The notes under the pieces are model-generated. The model was not told the origin of the DNA, did not search any database, and saw only the letters and a program-made list of their open reading frames with translations. From assembly GCA_934045075.1 (NCBI GenBank), contig OW203729.1, positions 9,895,704 through 9,959,703 of the forward strand: a stretch of 64,000 bases of DNA, written 5' to 3'. Made by a program: the position numbers and the translations under genes. The stretch comes from Yponomeuta sedellus. Taxonomy: Eukaryota > Arthropoda > Insecta > Lepidoptera > Yponomeutidae. Shown in pieces: positions 11,580 to 23,009 of this stretch (positions are counted from its first letter, which is position 1; every line of letters begins with the position of its first letter).

Positions 11580-13933
11580 GAGTAGACAAACGAAACGGCA
11601 AGCTTACGTCTGACATCTTACAAACTACTTTGATGTCAGGTACATTATGTAAAAATATTAAGCGGAGTTTTCCAACATTGGAATTGGATATCAACTTACT
11701 CAAAGAAGCGAGATCGTTTATCATAAGCACCTGTTAACTTTTGAAGAATGGGATTAAAGAAAACAACCGTACTCACGCCTTGATTAGCCCTCGAAGTTGA
11801 GTGGACGAGTGAGTGCCGAGTTTGTTCCCGTGTATTTTATTATTCAGTAGATTTGCCGAAAAAACCCCGAGGGGCTGACCTCCCTTGCATATTTAAAAAA
11901 AAATAGAAACAGGAGGAGTCGGTTTTCCCCTTAGCATTTGTTAAAGAAACAATGTATGTAGAGCGTTGCTTGAACAAACTTCCAAGAACTTATTCTATTA
12001 TACAAGGTAGAGTCCGTCAGTGTGTAATTATTTAAAAATATTTATAGTGCACTCTTATTTACTTAATACTATTTTGAGATTGGCCTTGATGATATGCATT
12101 CAGATACAAATTGATACGATCATACTATGAGTCTAAACACAAGCTACCTCTTTTTGTTCGATAATCACTCTTAAGCCCGTACTTTAAGAGCTGACATGGG
12201 GTAACCAACGCTGAGGTCCACCAATATTAGACCATTGATTCAATGATAGCGAACTTATTTATTATTTCATCGACACTTCAAACAACTGTACCAAGGTCCA
12301 TAAGTGAACGTATTTCTTCGAACGTAATAAATGTAAACATGAATTTCGCTTCCTCTTTTACATTGACGATTTTGTTTATACAACGCGCTGTATCTTATCG
12401 AAAGTGCTTAGTCACTAGCCTCACAAGCGAAAGCTTAGTTTCTACAATATTTCATCGGACGTTACATAGTCGCTGGCAAATACCCGGTTCTATGATAACA
12501 ACTGCAATAATGTTCAATGCACCGTGGGGGCAGCTGGAGTTAACTATAAAGGAGATGCAGTCTACCGAATAAGTAAAATTTCTTAAAATCGAGATATCGA
12601 TTCATTGAATGCATTTTAGTGATCGTAGAGAGTAATATGAAGATATAAAGGAGATTATTGAATTGTTAAATTGAATGTCACTTCTAATTTCACATTTCAG
12701 CGATCTCCTTAATTTCTTCCAATTCAGTGTCAGATCATTAATGCATATGTTATACATCTGGATCGTGAGAAATTTAGGGCAATAAGCTCCCCAGATAATA
12801 ACATTGTTTCCTATTTTTACAATCTGTTGTCTATCGTGTTCCATGTTCTTATTTAGTATTAAAACTATTGGTCATCTTCCAATAGTTTGGATAAGGTCTA
12901 TTATTATCTACTTTGGCACTAAAGCTTAGTACAAAGACAAATAATTACTACCACAATTAAATTATTGTTGTAAAGAATGCACGTAAAGGCTCTTAGATAG
13001 TATGATATAATAATGACTAGGAATAACTAAATTAATTAATTTTTTAAGGTTAACACGAGCACTAGACATAATAAAAACTTTTTTTACACGGATACATTAA
13101 TTGCTTTTATATGTTCGATAGATTTAAAAATCCTTGGTTCCAAGTACCAAGTTACTAGAAATTTTAGAATTCTGCTTTTATTATATAACCCAAAGATAGT
13201 ATCGAACATTTGGGTTACTTAGAATTAATATTTTAACTAACAAATATTAACTTAAAAATTATCTTTATAAGGTGCAGATGGACGTCATATAAGTCTACTG
13301 TGCCTTCGGTATAAGACGACCGCGGGCGAGAGAGTTAGCCAATGATGTAGTCAAAATTAAAGGTCAGGAGGCACTGACCAGCACAGCGGCGGACGATTTG
13401 CAGGCACCGTTGTTACACAATCTGCATGCACGGTGAAACTATCTCTAATGTAGATTTGTTGTTGAAACGTGAGCTCTGCGTGAGACTGAGACTTGATGCA
13501 TTGACTGTGGTTTCGATATTTAATTTTGTCATTTCAACGCAATCTTGTGATTGCCCGAACGAATTGGTCGACTGTTGAAAGTCGAAATTCCAATCAGCTG
13601 TTCGTGTTTTGTAAAACTGACTGTCAACTTACGTGAATTTTGCAGTTTCACTCTCGTAACTGTGCTGAACTAAAACGCGTTTTTTATAATAATGAATCGA
13701 ATAAGCGAACTTGCTGCGTTTTTCCGTGAGATATATTAGGTACTATATTTTATAGGTAATCGCATTTTTATGACACAGCGGCAATGCTTGCAACTAGCAT
13801 AATTATTATTGCATCAAGTGCGTACGGTGGCACCAGGAACAAAAAGCGATGAGAAATTAATGTATCTAGAGTGGGAACAGTCAGTGTTGTTTCCTGAACA
13901 TTTCTTTTGGTTTTATGAAAATTATATTCTTTT
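11580..13933. other. Intergenic, no recognised gene
   Basis: Includes a 109-codon frame (12243-12572, plus) with no recognisable domain. The GC-richer patch at 13300-13480 has no clear gene structure. Confidence 0.5.
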
Positions 13934-14001
13934 AATGCACTAAAAATTCCACCCATGCCGGGATCCGAACCCGTGACCTCTGCCTATCCGTGCCAGCGCT
14001 G
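13934..14001 (-). mobile_element. Fragment of the tRNA-like retroposon
   Basis: AATGCACTAAAAATTCCACC then GCCGGGATCCGAACCCG and TATCCGTGCCAGCGCT match the family body on the minus strand. The 5' third of the tRNA-like part is missing and the outer tail is deleted. Confidence 0.7.
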
Positions 14002-15103
14002 AATGTAACTTTTCTATATTTTTAGTACCTACATGGACATTTAGTACATTTATGAAAATTATCTACTACCACACAATTCAGTTGCAGGCAACTGAGTAAT
14101 TAATCTCTGCATGTAGCTGTATATTTTGCCTTACAAATACAGCGTAACTAAATCGCTTTAAAGATTGGAGTGGATGCTTAGGCAAAGAGCTAAGAAACTC
14201 ACAAAATGGTTAGTTACAAAGTAGTATTTGGTGCGCAATGTTCATGCAAAGAGTTGGCAAAAGCAGTGTTCCTCAAAGCCTGTGTCGCAGAACACTGGTA
14301 GGTATACCGCGCTTATTAGTTAGTCTGAATTTATTTTTCCTCGGGGGCGAAACTGGCTTCTCAATTGTCCCTCTTGCTTGACACATGACTTTTCCTTCAT
14401 TCTTGTGTTTTGCTCTTTTTCGTGTGTGTCCATGTACTAAAAAATATAGAAAGGTTACATTCAGTGCAATCGTTTTATTCTGCCCAAAGTCTAATTTCCA
14501 ATAACACTGAATTTGATTTGACGTGAGTAATACTTGAGACCACAACTGCAGACTGCATGTTTAATTAATTTCGGTTGACTTACGACCCTTCGTCAAAGTG
14601 AAGAGTTGAATCATTGACTGGACAGCGGACTCATACTTTATGAATTTATCAGGTTGGTAAGTCCAACCCAGAACGCTAGAGGAAGCAGCGTAATAAACAT
14701 TTAAAATCACATAATAACATAGAGTTACTTTATTTCATTGACTGAGAAACAACAACAAAAGAAAAGATACAATGTCTCGCCAAAGAATGACCAATTTAAA
14801 ACTTTTTTATCGCCATAATTACCACTTTCGGAACTGTTCCTTCAATTCAGAAATAACAACCACTTTCGCGTTACTCCGTCATAGCTCTGCGAACCGTCAG
14901 AGATGTAAATTATGTTTCATTTGCGGGAAAATATTACCCCGGAGGCTTGCCTATTCAGGCTCATGCGGTACTGGAAATTGACTGAAAAGTCTACGCTCAG
15001 ATGCCACTTCTTATAATATACCGATTGGTTAGTACTTCATTTTTGAGGCTAACAAGTTTGATGATTTAAAAACAGGTTCGGTACCTCGGTAAACACAATT
15101 TTT

Positions 15104-15436
15104 TTTTGTTGCACTAACCCGTGCTAAATAGGTATTTAAAATTGTCCTTAGCACGGGTTAGTGCAAAAAAAAATGTATAATCATGTGGGTACAGCGATAT
15201 CATTCCGATGTAAACCTAACTGCAAAGTATGTGCTCGGGGCTGCAAGTAATGCATATAACTTCAGCCAGATGTCGCTGCCTGTAAGTAATACAGAAAGTA
15301 GTAAAGAGGTTCGAAATTTTATTGATGCCAGTACTTGCCCATTAGCTCAGTTGGGAGTGCGCTGGCACGGTACGCCAGAGGTCACGGGTTTAAGTCCCGG
15401 CATGGATGGAATTTCCTCTAAATAGGTTTTTACCAA
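15104..15436 (+). mobile_element. Long-form tRNA-like retroposon with a short inverted head
   Basis: It starts with an inverted pair GCACTAACCCGTGCTAA / TTAGCACGGGTTAGTGC around 15110-15163, continues through the long-form leader (AATCATGTGGGTACAGCGAT, ATCATTCCGATGTAAA) and the GTAATACAGA/TAAAGAGGTTCGAAA block, and ends with a tRNA-like body at about 15338-15410 plus the tail TCTAAATAGGTTTTTACC. The tRNA-like copy has point changes (TTGGGAGTGCGC, GTTTAAGTCC). The open frame across it is not a protein gene. Confidence 0.75.
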
Positions 15437-15658
15437 ATTTTATTTTTATTCCAATATTTCCTTCACGAATCTTGTTTCGTTGTAGAGTTTAAGATTCATT
15501 ATTAAGGCCAAAGCAGAGTTCACGGTCTCAAATAGAAACTTTTCACAGGGCTCTCATTTATTTTTGATTAGGAACTTTTTTCGCAGCTATCAGCAAGATC
15601 ACACAATTTGTATCCTCTTCACGTATTAACAGTTTCTAAGCGAAAAACCACAGACCAA

Positions 15659-15850
15659 ACTACGTAATGAGATGATTTATACAGCGTCCAGTGGCACCTT
15701 CACTCATACTAGATGAGTGAAAGGACCACTCGAACGCTGTAGTGCCTGGGACATTGTTTTAGATGACGTAGGCTTGCCCAGCACCTATACCATCGTAAGA
15801 GCTCAGTCGGCCTAGCCCACTAGTAAAACAAGTCTATACGTGTAGAGCCA
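15659..15850 (+). repeat. Dispersed repeat beginning CTACGTAATGAGATGATT
   Basis: CTACGTAATGAGATGATTTA, CAGCGTCCAGTGG and the self-complementary CACTCATACTAGATGAGTG are followed by CGAACGCTGTAGTGCC. Copies: 11192-11262 (partial), 57519-57640, and 35800-35985 on the minus strand. Class unknown. Confidence 0.55.
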
Positions 15851-15924
15851 ACCAAGCTACGGTTAAACAACAGAAGTAATCTCTATTTGTCTGAGGGTAA
15901 TGTTTAGTTTCAAGCCAAAAACTT

Positions 15925-16118
15925 ATCTAATCGCGATTATTTATAAGGTAAAACGTAATTACCTTATTTCCCGACACTTTCGACGTAGTCTACCCGAGAC
16001 CACAGTAACGATTACGCTGCCAAAACGTCGGGAAATAAGGTAATTACGTTTTACCTAAAACTAATCGCGATTAGACCTCTTAAATATATAACTATGTATG
16101 AGTATCGCGAATCATTAA
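15925..16118. mobile_element. Foldback element, TTTCCCGACGTTTCGGC family (copy 1)
   Basis: Ends carry CTAATCGCGATTA in inverted orientation. GTAAAACGTAATTACCTTAT (15948 onward) is matched in inverse near 16035-16055, so the whole copy folds back. It ends TAACTATGTATGAGTATCGC then GAATCATT, shared with the copies at 40510 and 52948. Confidence 0.65.
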
Positions 16119-19100
16119 GAAATAAAAAATGATCTAATGTCAACTTAACTAAAGTGCAAACAGCCAGGTAAGAACATAAACTTAAATTAGGCTTGCACCC
16201 CGGGAAGACAAAGACAGTTTGACATACAAACCTCTTTCGTTTCATTAATTAGTCGCTGCGTGAACGCACGCTGATTTCGGTTCTCCAATACTGACCCTGG
16301 AGCAGCAACCACTTAATTCCTCCACTGCATGGAGTTGTCTGATTATGCCTACTCAGAACTGTTTAATACATACATGCTTTGACACTTTGAAGTGGTCTAA
16401 ATTCTTAACCCGATTGAAGTTACCTGATACTCGTACAAGGGCAGGTTATCGCAGTTTTCGAAACACGACCTGTACGGTATTATCGGACGGTACATCTCTA
16501 CACCTATGATAAGTCCAGAGTATCAGAATAACTGTGCTAACAGCTTTGTACCTTTGTTGTAGCCACGGCGAGCTTAAAAGTGCAAATTAAATTTCACCCG
16601 GGAAAGGCCACAGGGCAGCCTTATCTAAATTGTATGGCCCGGGGCTTTCATGAATAATAGAGTTGCTTTTTTCCCGCGGGTTTGTCGCTGAGAGGACTTG
16701 GACATATTGTCGAGTCTTTGATGATAATTTATCGGAAATTTGCGATGATCCAATTGAATCTTCAGGGGAGTAGCTTTCTGGTTGGATTGTGAGCACAATA
16801 GGTACAATTCAGGACAAAGTCCAGCTACAGTTAGACAACCACATTTTTTTTGATACTCCTACCAGTATATACCGAGTGCAAAGTTATCGCTCAGTACGTC
16901 GCACAACCTTATGATGGTACAACACCACTGAGTACTCTGTGTAGGTATGTCAGCATAGTATCATGATGTCATATTGTGTGTTACATATCGTTTTCGCAAG
17001 CACTTCCTAATGGTTAAATTCCGCTAACGTTACAAATACATATTGAAGTGCTGATTTCTCAGTAAAACTATAATGGTGGCTATATCATTAATCAAATCTG
17101 CGCCAAAATAGATGTAGTTTGTCAATGTCGGGAGGTATCAGCTTCTAGATCACGAATCCCGGTTTCATGTTTTAAGTATAAGTATTACCCCCGTGTGTCA
17201 GGTATTGAGTATCTAAATCTGATGGATGGTTTTTACAACAATGCTTCCAAAGACTAAAATATATTGTAGAATCAGCTTCAGTGCTTCGAAATTTCGTAGA
17301 AGTTAATAAATAACTTACACTACAACACAATCACTTATTGTCCTGGTCCCGACCAGGATATCCTGTGCTATTGTGGTCACCTTGAGCAAATAAAAACATC
17401 ATAAACATGGAAATACACCCAGTCGGAGGCCCTTAGTGGAAATTGAACCCACGACCTTTGGCAATTAGACGTGATACCTCAGCTAGTCCGATGGGGCAGT
17501 TATTACTGTTAGTACTTTGTATGACCGCAATGCCATTTTCATTTTAATTTTCGTGTAAGTTTCTTTGGAAATACACATTCATATCAAGTAAAATTTGCTT
17601 ATGGCATGCGGCCGAGTCCGACGATGCAATGCTAGCGTCGAAGGATGCGTGAAAAGGTCATGTTAAACGATAAAGATTTTTCTCTACAACCATTACTTTC
17701 ATAATAATGATGTCGAAAAGGAATATTAGTCATGTGGTACAAAAACGCTTCATACAAATCGGGCGCAGGAAATGACGTCACAAATTGCTAGTGACATGCA
17801 TGAAAAATTAATCTACATTTAATTAAAAATGTTTTTGTGGAAAAATAAGAAAAATTCAAGCGATAAGGAGTTTTACAATAATTATGCAATTTCACACGTA
17901 TCCAATACGAACGTATCTCAAAGCACAAAACAGAGACAATAGATGGCGGACTCTGACTAAGCCAAGATATTTACCTACGCAAAAAATCTGGCTAGGGTCA
18001 AACACAAACAGATGATTTTTGATTAGTCTGAAGTGTTTTACTTGCCTCTTGTTGAATCTTGACCGATTTTGAGCCTCATCTATGTCTCCCTTTTCTCTTG
18101 CGTTTCTTTGTTTACGATTATTATTTTCTCGTTGGCCTTAATGTGGATCTGTGTTTTAGAAACTGTTGTGCTCTTCTGTCCTTTTAAATGTATATTTAGC
18201 AGCAACTATATTTATTCGGTCCGCTGCAAGCTCATGAGCAGGTCGTCGGCCCTGTTTTCACTTTCTTGCCATAATCAGAGCGTCGCCTGGTGCCCAGACT
18301 CCGTCCCCTACCACGGTCTATGAGCACCATAATTGCATAAACTCTATAGTTTCTACTACGGGCTAATTTATCTGCACGGCGATTTTCACTTTCGATCGTC
18401 GTACTTATTTCCTGAATTGTCGCGGACATGATCTACCCCTATATATTACGCGATCAAATCTTGAGCTACTTCAATCCAGTCAAATTCCCTACTAATTGGT
18501 ATAATTACAGTTCTGATTTCTGAGGCCAGTACTGTCTGAAGAGACAAGATTATGTATTACTGTACTATCTAACTATTGTACTATCAATCGCTATAGATTC
18601 ACTTAATGAATGTGGCTTTAAAAATACTCTCGTAGATTTCAAGGTGAGCCGATGTAGAGGCATTTCATCCAATTTGCCATCTATCCATCCATCAATCATT
18701 ATTGAAGCTTACCGCTAGACTCTGGATTTTTCGTCCGGCAATGCAAAATATTTCTCTTAACGCTCGAACGATCCCGAAACTGGGGAATTGCCAAAACATA
18801 GAAACTTATAAAACCATAACATTACAGAAAAAGGTCGGTCAGATCTAGCCGGGCATGTCAGCGGAGATCTTGTCAGAGGCGGGTCATGCTGAATGGATTC
18901 CAAGACGATTACGTTCCTTCTGTTGCCTAACGAATGCATAACCGAATAATGTTTTTACAATGCGGACTTTACTGTTGCTGGTTTTTTTTTCAAGCTGTCT
19001 GCGAAAGTATATTATAAAACGATTTCGGAAATACAGTCTCATTAATTGGTTGGTTGAACGACTTCTGTGATTTTGAATATTGATTTTTTTTTATACAATC

Positions 19101-21184
19101 TCCATTAGAGGTATGTAAGGATCGACTCCGCTCCGGGATATAGCGTGACCCTAGTATATATGTATAAGCCAAGCGCGTGAATCATGTCTTATCACAATAT
19201 CAACGAATTCTTTGCATAAAGAACAGATTTTTCTGGGAAAGTTCGGAGCCTCTCAAATCGGTTGATGATCCGTTATTATTTTCTTTTTTACTATCTCAAT
19301 GTGACTTGTCCTGCAGTGGGTAGATAATGTGTGGATGAAAGGTGGTTGTGCGAATGGTCAAGGTCATACACGTGCCTTTGTCGCAGTCCTCAATGAACAT
19401 TAGCATTAGGACAACCTGTCGACATCACAGACAATGACGGGCGTCGATTATGTCCCTCCCACAGCCGCAACACTTTCGTAACACTCATGTATACTGTACC
19501 AAACGAGTGTGCCACAGCTTTAAAAAATACTTTGAGATACTATCTAAGTTAAGTAAGTATAGAAATGACAAGGATCGTATCTAAGGTAAGAAGCAAGGTC
19601 GTTCTACATTATCGCCTCGAGTGTGTCTTATCGTTTTTCTGTGGAGAAAAATATCGTCCCGTGATTGTCGACCTTGCTTATCTTTATGCGACTACCTCAT
19701 CAAAGTGACGAGCTCTCTTCGGGCGTCGAATTCACGATGAAACCCGGTGTAAAAAGTACTCTGTGCCCGGGACTTTCTTATTTCTTACTTACATGATGTT
19801 CGTTCAAGACGATGACGAATTACCCAAAGCGGTTGCACGCGTTTCGAAGACAACATGATTGGTTATAATTGATTAATGAAAAAAGAAACTTAAAGAACTC
19901 TGCTAAAAAAAAGGTTGCACCAACTGCAGTCTAAACGCAATATTTATTGTATTGTTTTGTTATCAAGCTCTGTCCACCAATTGAAAAGTTTTATATTCCG
20001 CCCCCGTTCATAGAATCCCATTGAATTCCGAAGTGCAATGACCTACTTTAGTGCCCTAGTGTTACGGTAGATATTACCTTTTCTGTGTCACATTACAATT
20101 CAAATAGGCCATCGCGGGAAAGTTGGACGACACTTTTCTTGTAGTTTATCATGATAGAAGTTTGCTGTTAGTGTTTTAGTAGCAAATCCTATTATTTTAT
20201 ACTTTAGTGGTTCTTGAACATCGATCGGAAAATTCTGGTTTTTTTATGTAGAGCAACGTTTCCTTCCTGGTTCATTGAATGCATTTAATTTACGTTCAGG
20301 AGGTACGTAAGTACTAAACATATTCTCACATACTTACTAATGAAATGGTTCCGTTACGAACCACGCAAAAAGTAGGCAATGTGTCTTCTACGACAGGTTT
20401 AGCGTCTATTACATTGATATTCACCGTCGAGGTGATCCCAGATTGGAGTAATTAAATGGCAATCAAGTTGGATTGAAACGTTTAGGAATAAACTTAATTA
20501 CTCAGCTCAAGTCTCGGCCGAGGATGCTCTCTAGGTAGGGATGAAGCCATTATGAGATGAGAGAGAGTTTAAAGTACCTTAAGATTAAGGTCAGTCAATT
20601 TTTTGAATTGAAGTTTTACATTATACGATGACTGATAATGACAGTAGCAGGATTTTGAAGCTTTCGGTAACATTAAAATTCAGAATCACTTAGTTTAAAA
20701 ACAACGTATCTCGCGTTCATCTCGCGAAAATCTATTGCTATGACTCAAATGTCATCATAGAATTGCCCACTAAAAAAAGGATGAAGAATCTAGCTTCTAT
20801 AATGATAATGTATGTGAATAAGGTTATAAGGGTCTACCCTTGTTCACGAGCAACCTAAAGGTAACAGCTAATAAATGCCAACAAGATGTTACACCTGCCT
20901 GAGAGAGTTGCCTATTTTCATTCACTATTACCATACCCGATCGTAAAGCTATCGTTTTATCACCGCTCTACTCATGTGAAATGCTTTTCCTTCACGTACA
21001 AGAAGTTTAAGGGCAATATAATATTGAAAGAGATCCTTAGTTGTGGGCTTAAAGCATTAAAAGTATTCGTTGATGAGTGTTGAATACTATGCCAATTAAA
21101 CTATCGTCACTTTCTCCGCATTTCCTTTTAACACAATTGCCCTAGCAAAAACAAAAAACGGTTAAGCACGAGTCCCATTTGCCC
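16119..21184. other. Intergenic, mostly featureless
   Basis: One family A SINE (17335-17505). Otherwise unique AT-rich sequence with short frames only; nothing supportable at 17510-21180. Confidence 0.5.
17335..17505 (-). mobile_element. tRNA-derived SINE, family A, minus strand
   Basis: In reverse complement: GACTAGCTGAGGTATCACG, GTCGTGGGTTCAATTTCC, CCGACTGGGTGTATTTCCAT, ending with CAGGATATCCTGG and GTGATTGTGTTGTAG, the same order as the copy at 39488. Confidence 0.65.
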
Positions 21185-21610
21185 ACCGAGGATCGATATC
21201 AATCCTTGTATGTCCCGACTGCTGGGGCACGGGCACTCTTCCTGCATCGCAGGAAGGTTAGGCCTTGGAGGATTGTAAGACAGTAGCGAACCTTACTGTC
21301 AGAAGTTATCAAGCCGCCCATAAGGCCTCTGACATGGCTTAACGACTGCCATTACATGACAGCTGGCACCAACGGCTTATCGTGATTTGCAGAGCACGGG
21401 AGCGCTCGGAAAAATGCCACTAGCGGTAGTCACCCATCCCGCACCTGACCGCGCCTGTTGTTGCTTAACTCAAGTGATTGATTCCAATCAAATTGACGGC
21501 AGGTCAACCTTTACTTTTTTGTCACAAAGACCGCGCCTGTTGTTGCTTAACTCAAGTGATTGATTCCAATCCAATTGACGGCAGGTCAACCGTTACTTTT
21601 TAGTCACAAA
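21185..21610 (-). mobile_element. 5S-rRNA-derived SINE, minus strand, with duplicated head
   Basis: The tail is at the left (CCTTGTATGTCCCGACTGCT). At the right, the head region is present twice as an 82-bp tandem duplication, 21447-21528 and 21529-21610, differing at a few bases. Each repeat contains TTGTTGCTTAACTCAAGTGA (reverse of box A). Confidence 0.75.
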
Positions 21611-21799
21611 GTCGCTAGCCACTTTAAACATTCCGAAATATTGTAGAGTGCTTGCCTAAAGACTGATGTGCTGTCGACTGTACGTTAAGTAACTTGTCAA
21701 ATTAATTGGTAGGTGATTTTACTCGAATAATTAATTGAAAACATAGTCACAGATCTCTAATGTTTTATTACTACTGAGATACCGCTGTATTTTTATGGT

Positions 21800-22090
21800 C
21801 ATTGAATATGCCCAGAGTTGGACTGGACCTAAGGGGCCCGGATGGCATCGTGACTCCTAAGAGTCCGCTGCAAGCATACCAACAGGTCAATCAACAAATT
21901 AATTAATACAGAGTTTTCTTGTGGCTCCGTCCAAGACCAGATTGAAAAGTGAATTATTAACAACCTATTTTAGTTTCTTCCAATGTTCAAATACGGTAAG
22001 AAATCGCTTGAGGGGGCCGCAAGGGTGGCAAACGCCATTCTGGCTCTACGGTCTGTCCGACGCTGAATATACCTAAGTTACGAGTGCTAG
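21800..22090 (+). repeat. Dispersed repeat shared with 33450-33890
   Basis: Shared blocks in order: CAGGTCAATCAACA, CTGTGGCTCC/GTGGGTCTGAGACCAG region, AAATTATTAACAACCTATT, and GGCCGCAAGGGTGGCAAACG versus GGGGCCGAAATGCCACCC. Non-coding and of unknown class. Confidence 0.45.
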
Positions 22091-22136
22091 TGGTCTATGG
22101 GTAGCCAACGCCAAGACAAGGGGACCAATATCATTA

Positions 22137-22520
22137 TTTGATATCAACCCCTTATATGTCCCCACTGCTAGGGCCGGGTCTCTTCCCGCATCGCAGAGAG
22201 GTTAGGCCATACTCCACCACGGGGGCCAAGTCCGGGTCGGTGGAGGATTGTAAGACAGTGGAGGCCTTTCTGTCAGAAGTTATCAAGCCGCCCATAAGGC
22301 CTCTGACACGGCTGAACGACTGCCATTACTGCCACAATGGCTTAACGTGCTTTGCGAAGCACGGAAGGAAGCTTACAAGAGCTTCATGCTGGTGAGTGAG
22401 ATCCATGGATCTGGTTTGGAATGGAATCTCGCGTCCTGCCAGCCGTACATTGTAGGCGTTTTTTCTATGCTTGCTGATTCATTCCAATCACTCGGTTCGA
22501 CTAGGCCACGAGCGCTGCTT
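22137..22520 (-). mobile_element. 5S-rRNA-derived SINE, minus strand, rearranged
   Basis: The tail end (CCCCTTATATGTCCCCACTG) is at the left and the head (CAATCACTCGGTTCGACTAG, GCCACGAGCGC) at the right. The middle, including the 5S-like promoter region, is replaced or deleted near 22375-22480, so this copy is dead. The 85-codon frame is spurious. Confidence 0.7.
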
Positions 22521-22877
22521 TAAATCTTATCATAATTACTGCAGGTAAAACGAGAGAGGTTTCAGAACGTCAACTAATCCTTTACTGTACATTATTTATC
22601 GAAATGTATTTATCTCGAAGATTACCACCGAATCACGAGAACAGCAGATCAACCTTTTGTTGCAGACTCGTCCGAAACGTTACCGAGGGTCACATACGTA
22701 AAGGTTAATGTGCTGTCTACTGTACCTAACGATACGCTTTTGGTATGATTACACACGTTTCATGGCGCATACGCGGCTGAGGTGGGTTGTTTAGAATATA
22801 AATTACAATCAAGTCAGTACATAATTGTTAGAATGCATACTGATGACTAGCTACGTATTTACGAACATGTTTGAAGT

Positions 22878-22998
22878 TTAAAAACCTATTTAGAGGCTAA
22901 AAATTTCACCCATGCCGGGATTCGAACCCGCAACCTCTGGCTATCCGTGCCAGCGCTCTACCAATTGAGCCAATGGGCGACTCACCGGCATCAGTGAA
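22878..22998 (-). mobile_element. Minimal 121-bp tRNA-like retroposon with target duplication
   Basis: On the minus strand: TTCACTGATGCCGGTGAGTC, a near-complete tRNA-like cloverleaf (A box GGCTCAATTGG, B box GGTTCGAATCC), then GGGTGAAATTTTTAGCCTC and a short tail ending GGTTTTTAA. Exact 11-bp direct repeats ATGTTTGAAGT at 22867-22877 and 22999-23009 bound it, so this is the complete inserted unit. Confidence 0.85.
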
Positions 22999-23009
22999 AT
23001 GTTTGAAGT

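Noticed and set aside
12243..12572. 109-codon plus-strand frame
   Set aside because: No motif, no splice context, and composition like neighbouring non-coding DNA.
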